Shown here in pieces: positions 27,087 through 34,116 of a stretch of 46,554 nt of DNA. The notes beneath the pieces are model-generated. The model ran no database searches. It had not been told where the DNA came from and was given only the letters and a program-made list of their open reading frames with translations. The stretch comes from Ignavibacteria bacterium (GTDB taxonomy: Bacteria; Bacteroidota; Ignavibacteria; UBA10030; SZUA-254), in NCBI GenBank assembly GCA_016178625.1, contig JACOSX010000110.1:1-46554 (forward strand). The letters are read 5' to 3'. Made by a program: the position numbers and the translations under genes. Every line of letters starts with the position of its first letter. Position 1 is the first letter of the stretch.

Positions 27087-27497
27087 ATGATTCAAGTCGC
27101 AGTCGGTATCATTATGAAGAACGGAGAGGTTCTTCTTTGCCAACGCCATCAGCAAGCTCGCTACGGCTTGAAGTGGGAATTCCCCGGCGGAAAAGTAGAA
27201 ACGGAAGAAGAGACTAATGCCTGTTTACGTCGCGAATTGCATGAAGAACTTGCGATCGATGCAGTTGTGGGCGACTTGTACCATCAACAGCATGCTCTCT
27301 ACCCGGACAGCGGCACGTTCGATGTTTTCTATTATATCGTGCCTGCATTCACCGGTGAACTTGTCAACCATGTTTTTGAGTCATGTGAGTGGGTGCCGAT
27401 TCAGAACCTTGATCGCTACGATATCCTGGAAGGAAACAGAGATGTCGTTCAAAAGCTCATGAATGAGTATGCGAAAATTCCATCGCAGAACGATTAA
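27087..27497 (+). CDS. mutT: MutT-like Nudix hydrolase ((deoxy)nucleotide triphosphate pyrophosphohydrolase)
   Basis: A 136-residue Nudix protein of the MutT/8-oxo-dGTPase type, which cleanses oxidised dNTPs to monophosphates. The N-terminus MIQVAVGIIMKNGEVLLCQR and YGLKWEFPGGKVE are MutT-like. The Nudix box spans residues 34-57 with the REL-HEE core; the usual Gly before the final hydrophobic residue is Ala. I chose the ATG at 27087 because the fold begins there, rather than an in-frame start at 27042 inside the promoter. Its end overlaps the MutY-like gene by 35 nt. Close relatives include CTP/NUDG-type pyrophosphatases, so the exact substrate is not certain. Confidence 0.85.
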   Translation: MIQVAVGIIMKNGEVLLCQRHQQARYGLKWEFPGGKVETEEETNACLRRELHEELAIDAVVGDLYHQQHALYPDSGTFDVFYYIVPAFTGELVNHVFESCEWVPIQNLDRYDILEGNRDVVQKLMNEYAKIPSQND

Positions 27498-28410
27498 GGC
27501 TCTTCACCGAAACGTTCTCCGCTGGTATCGGAAACACCAACGGCAGTTGTTCTGGCGGTCGACCCGTGATCCGTACGAGATTCTTGTTTCCGAGATTATG
27601 CTGCAGCAAACCCAGGCGAGCCGCGTGCAGGAGAAGCTTCCACAGTTCCTCGATCGATTTCCAACACTTCGGACACTTGCGCACGCATCAAGGGCAGATG
27701 TCATTCGAGCATGGCGGGGAATGGGATACAATAATAGAGCTGTAAGACTTCGCGAACTTGCTAGAAAAGTAATTGAACGGCATGAAGGTCAACTGCCGTG
27801 CCGTATCGAAGAGCTCCTCCGTCTTCCGGGTATCGGGAAGTATACAGCACATGCGTTAACTTGTTTCGCATACGGGAGACGCATGCCGGTCGTGGACGTC
27901 AATATCCGACGCGTGCTCTCACGAGTGTTGTGGAAGACGAAGAGCACCGCCGAGTTGAGAACAGACGATGAGATATGGTCGGCGGCGGAGCGCATCCTTC
28001 CGAAGGATTCTTATTCTTGGAACCAGGCGTTAATGGATCTCGGCGCGACGGTGTGTACTGCCCGGCGACCAAAGTGCGAAGAGTGTCCGATCGCATCGAT
28101 CTGTTCCTCTCGTCATTTGCACAAGCTTGGAGTGATGAACGGCAGGCAAGCACATCAAGCAAAAAAAATGGAGCCGAGGTATAATGGGATTCCTCATAGA
28201 ATCTGGCGTGGGCGCATCGTTGAAGCTCTGAGGAATATGAGCAGTGAGAGTTCCTTTTCACTCGTTCGTCTTGGGCACATCATCAAGAGCGATTTCAGCA
28301 AGCGCGAACTTCCGTGGTTGAGCAGATTGATCGATGGCTTAGTGCGAGATGGTATCGCACACACATCCAAACATCGCAGTACTATTAGCGTCATGTTGGC
28401 GGGTGAATGA
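27463..28410 (+). CDS. mutY: MutY-like adenine (mismatch) DNA glycosylase
   Basis: Base-excision glycosylase of the HhH-GPD superfamily, expected to remove A opposite 8-oxoG. The 315 residues show SEIMLQQTQ with the catalytic Glu44, the helix-hairpin-helix LPGIGKYTAHAL at 121-132, catalytic Asp145 in VVDVNIRRVLSR, and an iron-sulfur loop of Cys 198, 205, 208 and 214 (CX6CX2CX5C). The usual Nudix-like 8-oxoG-reading C-terminal domain is missing. In its place residues about 247-315 look like a winged helix (RIWRGRIVEALRNM to SRLIDGLVRDGI), as in some short actinobacterial MutY forms. Tyr127 and the VDVN variant also recall archaeal MIG thymine glycosylases, so mismatch preference is open. It overlaps the ogg2-like gene by ATGA. 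Confidence 0.88.
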   Translation: MSMRKFHRRTIKALHRNVLRWYRKHQRQLFWRSTRDPYEILVSEIMLQQTQASRVQEKLPQFLDRFPTLRTLAHASRADVIRAWRGMGYNNRAVRLRELARKVIERHEGQLPCRIEELLRLPGIGKYTAHALTCFAYGRRMPVVDVNIRRVLSRVLWKTKSTAELRTDDEIWSAAERILPKDSYSWNQALMDLGATVCTARRPKCEECPIASICSSRHLHKLGVMNGRQAHQAKKMEPRYNGIPHRIWRGRIVEALRNMSSESSFSLVRLGHIIKSDFSKRELPWLSRLIDGLVRDGIAHTSKHRSTISVMLAGE

Positions 28411-29045
28411 AGAAGGTTATTCAGAAATTATCACTCGACGAACTCCGCACATTTCATCGCGAGCGGAAGAATGCAATCCGTCATCGACTGCGAGAGTTTT
28501 CAAGAATTCCGCAAACCGAATACTTCTATGAACTCGTTTACTGTCTCCTCACACCGCAATCAAGCGCTGTCAATGCTGAGAAAGCGGTGAAGCTGCTGAA
28601 AGAAACCGACTTTTTTCACGAGCCAGTCGATCCGGAGCCATTGCTTCACCAGAAAGAGTTCTATATCCGCTTCCATAAGACGAAAGCAAAACATCTCCTC
28701 CACACGCGTGAACAGTTTCCGCTGATCGCAGACCATCTCTCAAACGGCAGTTCAAGTGCCGAGCTTCGCGAATGGCTGGTACAGAACGTGAGAGGTTTGG
28801 GATGGAAGGAGGCATCGCATTTCCTCCGTAATGTCGGACACCGCAACCTCGCTATTCTTGACCGCCACATCTTGAAGAATCTTGTCCGTGTTGGTGTTCT
28901 CCGGCATCTGCCGAAAACGCTCACCGCAAAGCGTTACAAAATTATTGAGCAAAAATTTCATACATTTGCACGGCAGATCGGCATTCCCATGGATGAACTT
29001 GATCTTTTATTCTGGAGTATGGAAACCGGAGAGATACTAAAGTGA
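28407..29045 (+). CDS. N-glycosylase/DNA lyase, Ogg2 type (8-oxoguanine)
   Basis: Bifunctional glycosylase/AP lyase of the OGG2 family, which excises 8-oxoguanine from DNA. The 212 residues carry the family core VRGLGWKEASHFLRNVG with the Schiff-base Lys134, followed by LAILDRHILKNLV with catalytic Asp152. The N-terminal ELVYCLLTPQSSAVNAEKAV is also typical. OGG2 is best known from archaea and occurs in scattered bacteria. Its ATG overlaps the mutY stop (ATGA), so all three oxidised-guanine enzymes are made from one message. There is no clear terminator after the stop. Confidence 0.92.
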   Translation: MKKVIQKLSLDELRTFHRERKNAIRHRLREFSRIPQTEYFYELVYCLLTPQSSAVNAEKAVKLLKETDFFHEPVDPEPLLHQKEFYIRFHKTKAKHLLHTREQFPLIADHLSNGSSSAELREWLVQNVRGLGWKEASHFLRNVGHRNLAILDRHILKNLVRVGVLRHLPKTLTAKRYKIIEQKFHTFARQIGIPMDELDLLFWSMETGEILK

Positions 29046-29155
29046 CAATGCAAAATGAAAAAGTCAACATGCAAAAGTAACAACATGGCAAAGCATATCA
29101 TTCCATTGTTTCTGCTCTACACTTTACGCTCTACGCTTATCATCTGGAGGCTCAC

Positions 29156-30298
29156 GTGAAAGTCCTCGTTATCGGTGCAGGTATGATGGGAAGCGCAATG
29201 GCATACGATCTCGCTCATTCCAGCGGGGTCGAAACGATTACCCTCGCGGATATTAACGAGGAACGAGCATATAGCATCGCATCAGCGATTGGTAGGAACA
29301 TCGTGCCAAGAAAACTTGACACCAATGACTTCAATGAAGTCGTGCGGCTGATGAAAACAGTGAACGTCGCAATTGGTGCGACAACATATACACAGAACCT
29401 CTCCCTCACGAAAGCAGCGATCGAAGCGGGTATTCATTTCTGCGACCTCGGCGGGAATATGGATGTCGTGGACAGCCAGATCGAGTTACATGCACGGGCT
29501 CGAGCTGCCAATATCTGTATTCTTCCGAACTGCGGGCTTGCGCCGGGGATGGCCTGTGTAGTTGCTGCTGGCAGTGCAAAGAAATTTTCAAGCGTTGACG
29601 AAATTCATATCCGTGTTGGCGGGCTTCCGCAACATCCCCAACCACCGCTTCATTACCAGCTTGTGTTTTCGGCTGAAGGTCTCATCAACGAGTATCTCGA
29701 GCCGGCTGAAGTCATCCACAACAGCACCCTGAAACACGTCGACTCGATGATCGATGTGGAGGAATTGGAATTTCCACCGCCGTTCGGAAAGCTCGAAGCT
29801 TTCAACACCTCAGGCGGAGTCTCGATGCTGACACGAATATTCAAAGGAACGATTAAAGAACTTGACTATAAAACGATCAGATACAAAGGCCATTGCGAGA
29901 AATTCAAGACACTCCTCGACCTGGGGTTCGCCAGCACTGAGCCGATCATGGTCGGTAACTCTGTCCGCACGACACGTGAAGTGTTTGAGGAATTGCTTCG
30001 AAGGAAACTCCCCACCAATGGACCGGACGTCGTGCTCATGCGCGTAACGGTGATTGGTACACTTCAAGGAACACGCAAAACACTTGCGTATGAGATGATA
30101 GATTATTATGATGAGAAGGGAAAAATGACGTCGATGATGCGGACAACGGCATTTCCGACGTCCATCATCGCGCAGATGGTGGCAAATGGAACAATCACTG
30201 CACGGGGAGTTGTCCCACCAGAACAGTGTGTGCCGCTCGATCCGTTAATCGAGGAACTGAAGAAACGAAGCATCATCATCAAGGAAAAGATTTGGTAG
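29156..30298 (+). CDS. Saccharopine dehydrogenase-like oxidoreductase (lysine 6-dehydrogenase group)
   Basis: A 380-residue NAD(P)-dependent enzyme. The N-terminal Rossmann motif MKVLVIGAGMMGSAMAYDLA, the block AIEAGIHFCDLGGNMDVVD and the PNCGLAPGMACVVA segment are those of the saccharopine dehydrogenase/homospermidine synthase superfamily. The length and the glycine-rich middle (IRVGGLPQHPQPPLHYQL) fit the lysine 6-dehydrogenase or carboxynorspermidine-synthase-like subgroup. The reaction probably forms or oxidises a secondary amine or imine of lysine, but the substrate cannot be fixed. Translation starts at a GTG at 29156 with a GGAGG ribosome site. The stop codon lies inside a palindromic element. 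Confidence 0.88.
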   Translation: MKVLVIGAGMMGSAMAYDLAHSSGVETITLADINEERAYSIASAIGRNIVPRKLDTNDFNEVVRLMKTVNVAIGATTYTQNLSLTKAAIEAGIHFCDLGGNMDVVDSQIELHARARAANICILPNCGLAPGMACVVAAGSAKKFSSVDEIHIRVGGLPQHPQPPLHYQLVFSAEGLINEYLEPAEVIHNSTLKHVDSMIDVEELEFPPPFGKLEAFNTSGGVSMLTRIFKGTIKELDYKTIRYKGHCEKFKTLLDLGFASTEPIMVGNSVRTTREVFEELLRRKLPTNGPDVVLMRVTVIGTLQGTRKTLAYEMIDYYDEKGKMTSMMRTTAFPTSIIAQMVANGTITARGVVPPEQCVPLDPLIEELKKRSIIIKEKIW

Positions 30299-30338
30299 GA
30301 CAGGTCCTGTCCGGTCAGACTGGAAGGTCTGATCCTAC
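30295..30338. repeat. Three-armed palindromic element overlapping the gene end
   Basis: Outer arms GTAGGA (30295-30300) and TCCTAC (30333-30338) enclose a short hairpin, GGACAGG-T-CCTGTCC (30298-30312), and a second one, TCAGAC (30315-30320) with GTCTGA (30327-30332). The structure includes the TAG stop of the upstream gene. There is no T-tract, so it looks more like a dispersed palindromic repeat than a terminator. Confidence 0.7.
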
Positions 30339-30363
30339 AACAAGCATTACCGAGGAAAAGAAC

Positions 30364-30504
30364 ATGAAACGCCCGCTCTCAGTCATCATCATCACCAAAG
30401 ATAAGAAGACACAACAGGAAATCCATAACCGCTACGATGTCCAGACAAGTTTTCCGCATTTGAAGTTGCTCTCTATCTTCCTGCGGGCATTCTTTTCATT
30501 CTGA
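30364..30504 (+). CDS. Short ORF (46 aa), possible glycosyltransferase remnant
   Basis: A short frame with a fair ribosome site (GAGG eight bases before the ATG). It opens MKRPLSVIIITKDKKT, which resembles the first strand of GT-A family 2 glycosyltransferases (LSVIIITKNEE). The similarity stops within 15 residues and the frame ends after 46. It may be the stump of a deleted gene, a short peptide, or chance. It sits between a palindromic element and yajQ. Confidence 0.25.
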   Translation: MKRPLSVIIITKDKKTQQEIHNRYDVQTSFPHLKLLSIFLRAFFSF

Positions 30505-30516
30505 TATATATCTATT

Positions 30517-31014
30517 ATGGCAGACACGAGCTCATTTGATATTGTTTCAAAAGTGGATATGCAGGAAGTTGATAACGCGCTCAATCAGGCACGGAAGGAA
30601 ATCGCGCAGCGGTACGACTTCAAAGGCTCCAAGTCATCTATCGAGCTGAAACAAAAGGAGTCAGAGATCGTTGTTATTTCTGATGACGACTTTAAAATGA
30701 AATCGGTGATCGACATACTGCAAAACAAATTCGTGAAGCGTGGTGTGCCGCTGAAGGCGCTGACGTATGGTCCCATAGAACCTGCAGCGAGCGGGACCGT
30801 CAGACAAACGATCAAACTGCAGAACGGCATCGACAAAGAGAATGCAAAGCTCCTCGTGAAGATGATTAAAGACACCAAACTCAGAGTACAGGCACAGATC
30901 ATGGACGATCAGGTGCGGGTGAGTGGGAAGAGCAAAGACGACCTGCAATCTGTGATCGCAATGCTGAAGCAAGCCGACCTGAAGTTCGCTGTACAATGTG
31001 TGAATTTTCGATAA
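30517..31014 (+). CDS. yajQ: YajQ family nucleotide-binding protein
   Basis: A 165-residue protein with two ferredoxin-like domains. The N-terminus [20 protein letters not shown] and [13 protein letters not shown] are diagnostic of YajQ, as are VDILQNK-type and [15 protein letters not shown] segments. Xanthomonas YajQ binds cyclic di-GMP and acts with a transcription factor; other homologues bind GTP or nucleic acids, so the role here is not settled. No Shine-Dalgarno is visible at the ATG. It is followed after six bases by the amidase gene. Confidence 0.95.
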   Translation: MADTSSFDIVSKVDMQEVDNALNQARKEIAQRYDFKGSKSSIELKQKESEIVVISDDDFKMKSVIDILQNKFVKRGVPLKALTYGPIEPAASGTVRQTIKLQNGIDKENAKLLVKMIKDTKLRVQAQIMDDQVRVSGKSKDDLQSVIAMLKQADLKFAVQCVNFR

Positions 31015-31020
31015 GACATA

Positions 31021-32595
31021 ATGTTCCGTAACGTATTATTCTTTCTCTGCTTCATCGTCGTTACTGCCGGCTACTCACAGAATTCTCTCCCTGTCATTTT
31101 TGTTCTTGACCATGCACGCAATACTCAAGTTGCAACACTCACCCGGAATGGGATCATCTACGGGTCCGTGAGCGATCTCGTTCGTGTCTTCAATCTTACA
31201 ACAATCTCCCACCCGGAGGCTCGCAAGATCGAGTTACGTTCCGATCAGTTCTCAGTGAAGATCTCTCCCGGGAACCCATTCGTAATCATTGTCGATCAAA
31301 AAGAGAATGCGAGCCTTGTGCAACTGCCAGTGGGCGTCATCGTGGTTTCCACCACCTACTTCGTTCCGATCGAGGCATTCATTCCTATCCTGAAAACGAT
31401 TCTTTCAGAAGAAATAGCATATGACCGGACGAAGATTATTGTCGGCCGCGCGCGACCCTCTTCTGCGTTTGACGTGACCGGACTCAGCTTCGAAGAGAAA
31501 TCCAACGGTTTCTTGATCAGAATCCACTGCGCAAAAAAGATTCCCGACTTTGAAAGCTGGCCTAAGCAGATCGGTGACAATACATGGCTGTATCTTACGC
31601 TTGCCAATGCACGCGCCGATGTCAATACTATTAAAAAGATCGCGCCAGCGGGAATGGTACGACAAATTCTGGTGTTCCAGTCACCAACATCTGTTCAGTT
31701 AACGTTCAAACTGAAAGGCGAGGTCAGCAATACTGAGCCGATTCCGGCAGAAAACGGCACTGATATCCTTCTCGCCATCCATACACCGACGGAGGAACAA
31801 CTGGCGAATAGAAAGGCGCACAACTACGAGCGCGAATTGCAACATGAACGAGACAAATGGAAGCTCGATGTCGTCGTGATCGATGCGGGACACGGTGGCG
31901 ATGACCCTGGGACGATCGGCATGATGAAGACGAAGGAGAAGGATATCACGTTAGCCATTGCTCTGAAGCTTGGGAGCTTAATCGAGAAGAATTTGCCGAA
32001 GGTACGAGTGGTTTACACGCGGAAAACTGACGCGTTTGTTGAGTTGTATCGACGAGGGCAAATTGCCAATCAAAACAGCGGGAAGTTGTTCGTCAGTATT
32101 CACTGCAACGCGATGCCGCGCAAGCCGAACTCAACCGATGGGTTCGAGATCTATCTGCTGCGGCCCGGGAAAAACGAAAATGCCCTCCGCATTGCTGAGC
32201 GAGAGAACTCGGTGGTTAGATTCGAAGAGGGGTATCAGAAGCATTATCAGGAATTGACTGAAGAAAATTTCATCTTGCTTTCGATGGCACAGAGCGCGTA
32301 TGTGAAATACAGCGAGCACTTTGCAGATATTCTCCAACAGGAGATGGGAAAACATCTCGACATCACGAACAATGGCGTGAAGCAAGCTGGGTTCTACGTC
32401 CTCGTCGGCGCGTCAATGCCGAATGTGTTGATCGAAACCGCGTATCTTTCTAATAAACACGACGAGAAAATTTTGAGGAGTCCGAAGGGACAACAGCGCA
32501 TCGCGGAGTCTCTCTTCAACGCTGTCCGACGTTACAAACTTGAGTATGAACGATCCCTGCAGGAAGGGAAAGATCTCGGTTTAGATTCTCGTTGA
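31021..32595 (+). CDS. Secreted N-acetylmuramoyl-L-alanine amidase (Amidase_3)
   Basis: Zinc amidase that cuts the stem peptide from MurNAc, used in daughter-cell separation or wall remodelling. The 524 residues have a signal peptide ending near GYSQ (about 1-20), an N-terminal copper-amine-oxidase-N-like domain (about 25-142), an AMIN-like region (about 150-255) and the catalytic domain from about 283. Zinc ligands are His291 in VIDAGHGGDDPG, Glu306 and His361 in FVSIHCNA, with catalytic Glu472 in VLIETAYLSN. The long segment between His361 and Glu472 resembles the autoinhibitory helix of AmiB/AmiC enzymes, so an activator is likely needed. The kinase gene overlaps its stop or starts a few bases after it. 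Confidence 0.93.
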   Translation: MFRNVLFFLCFIVVTAGYSQNSLPVIFVLDHARNTQVATLTRNGIIYGSVSDLVRVFNLTTISHPEARKIELRSDQFSVKISPGNPFVIIVDQKENASLVQLPVGVIVVSTTYFVPIEAFIPILKTILSEEIAYDRTKIIVGRARPSSAFDVTGLSFEEKSNGFLIRIHCAKKIPDFESWPKQIGDNTWLYLTLANARADVNTIKKIAPAGMVRQILVFQSPTSVQLTFKLKGEVSNTEPIPAENGTDILLAIHTPTEEQLANRKAHNYERELQHERDKWKLDVVVIDAGHGGDDPGTIGMMKTKEKDITLAIALKLGSLIEKNLPKVRVVYTRKTDAFVELYRRGQIANQNSGKLFVSIHCNAMPRKPNSTDGFEIYLLRPGKNENALRIAERENSVVRFEEGYQKHYQELTEENFILLSMAQSAYVKYSEHFADILQQEMGKHLDITNNGVKQAGFYVLVGASMPNVLIETAYLSNKHDEKILRSPKGQQRIAESLFNAVRRYKLEYERSLQEGKDLGLDSR

Positions 32596-32603
32596 GTGGA
32601 CAG

Positions 32604-34064
32604 ATGGTTCACACAACTCATCTATCGACCAAACTTCTTCTTACTATAGTCCCGCTGATTTTCGTCGCATTAGGAACTTCTGTCTACCTGAACAATCGCT
32701 ACCAGGAGCAAGTCATGCTGGATCAAGCGCGTGCCTCTGCGAAGACGTACAGCGATATCATTCGCGAATCCCTTGTAGATATGATGCTCACAAAAGAACG
32801 GGTGGACGATGCTTACCTCGCGCGACTGAATAGCATTCCGGACATTCAAAATCTTCGCATCCATTTTACCACTGCCGGCCTCCACCTTCGTGAAAGTTTC
32901 AACCAAGAGGAGCGTCTTGCTCGATTAAAGAAGCGCGAACAACCAGTGGCAACCCTTTCACCCAATGAGCAGCAAGTGTTCCGCACGGGCGAGCCGATCT
33001 GGGAACTCAAGGAGAATATGTTCAAGGCTCTTATTCCATTCAAGGCAGTAGCTAAGTGCCAGAATTGCCACGCTGTTCCTCTCAATCATGTCCTCGGTGC
33101 AGCCGAAATGGATATCTCCCTCGAGCGCATCTCCGCGTCGGTCAAGGACAATTGGCTTCGATCCTTTGTTGTATTCCTCATGTTCACAAGTGTCGCGATT
33201 GCGTTGAGCATCATCATGTACCGTACCCTGTTGGCGAGACGACTGAACAAACTCCTCGAGGCAACAAAGCTCATTGGAAGTGGAAATCTCGAAACCCCGC
33301 TCACGACCGACACATCCGGCGATGAGCTGGATGAGCTCACTAACGCATTGGACATGATGCGTATCCGTCTGAGAAAAGCCCAGCAACAGATTATTCACTC
33401 TGACCGGCTCGCAACAGTTGGACGAATGGCAGGCTCCATTGTCCATGACCTTCGGTCTCCCATGACCTCCATCAATCTCGCGATACAATCTCTCCAACGG
33501 GGTAAAGAATTCACGCCGGAAAAGACTCAGCAATGGTACAGAATCATCCATGTTGCAATTCACCACATGGCTACCATGGCGCAAGAGCTCCTCGATTTTT
33601 CTCGTGGCGAAGTTCACCTTAACAAATCGACTTATTCCATGGGGGAATTTACCGTACATCTCATCGGTAGCGTGAAGGAAAATCTCGAACGGGCGAACAT
33701 TCAGTTTCGTGTCCATGAACAGTATACTGGCACAGCTACGTTCGACCCCGATAGACTCCTTCGCGCACTCATCAATATCATTAACAACGCGCAAGAGGCA
33801 ATGCCGCAGGGAGGAAGGTTGGATCTTTCGGTCCGGCGGGAGAACAGCTCCATCGTCTTCGCAGTAGTGGACACCGGAGTCGGTATCCCATTGGAAATTA
33901 GAGACACAATGTTCAACGCGTTCGTAACGTCCGGAAAGATACGGGGGACCGGTCTTGGATTAGCGATCACCAAAAGCATCATCGATCAACACAGAGGCAC
34001 AATAGAAGTGGAAAGTGAATTGGGGAAGGGAACGAAGTTCACAGTGAGAATTCCAAGTTCGTGA
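32604..34064 (+). CDS. Sensor histidine kinase with periplasmic c-type haem motif
   Basis: A 486-residue membrane kinase from the ATG at 32604; an overlapping TTG at 32592 would add four residues. Order: membrane helix (about 9-30), periplasmic sensor of about 155 residues, second helix (about 187-207), HAMP (about 208-260), HisKA with VGRMAGSIVHDLRSP (His281), and HATPase with NIINNAQEAMPQGG, VVDTGVGIP and GTGLGLAI. The sensor contains one CxxCH, KCQNCHA at about 151-157, near the outer face of the second helix, the attachment motif for c-type haem. Such single-haem sensors are known or proposed to sense redox state or gases. No response regulator is nearby. Expression is probably coupled to the amidase gene. 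Confidence 0.92.
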   Translation: MVHTTHLSTKLLLTIVPLIFVALGTSVYLNNRYQEQVMLDQARASAKTYSDIIRESLVDMMLTKERVDDAYLARLNSIPDIQNLRIHFTTAGLHLRESFNQEERLARLKKREQPVATLSPNEQQVFRTGEPIWELKENMFKALIPFKAVAKCQNCHAVPLNHVLGAAEMDISLERISASVKDNWLRSFVVFLMFTSVAIALSIIMYRTLLARRLNKLLEATKLIGSGNLETPLTTDTSGDELDELTNALDMMRIRLRKAQQQIIHSDRLATVGRMAGSIVHDLRSPMTSINLAIQSLQRGKEFTPEKTQQWYRIIHVAIHHMATMAQELLDFSRGEVHLNKSTYSMGEFTVHLIGSVKENLERANIQFRVHEQYTGTATFDPDRLLRALINIINNAQEAMPQGGRLDLSVRRENSSIVFAVVDTGVGIPLEIRDTMFNAFVTSGKIRGTGLGLAITKSIIDQHRGTIEVESELGKGTKFTVRIPSS

Positions 34065-34116
34065 TCTTCTTCTCGGTGACTTCGCGGGCCACCAGAATGC
34101 TGTTGAAGATTCACCC

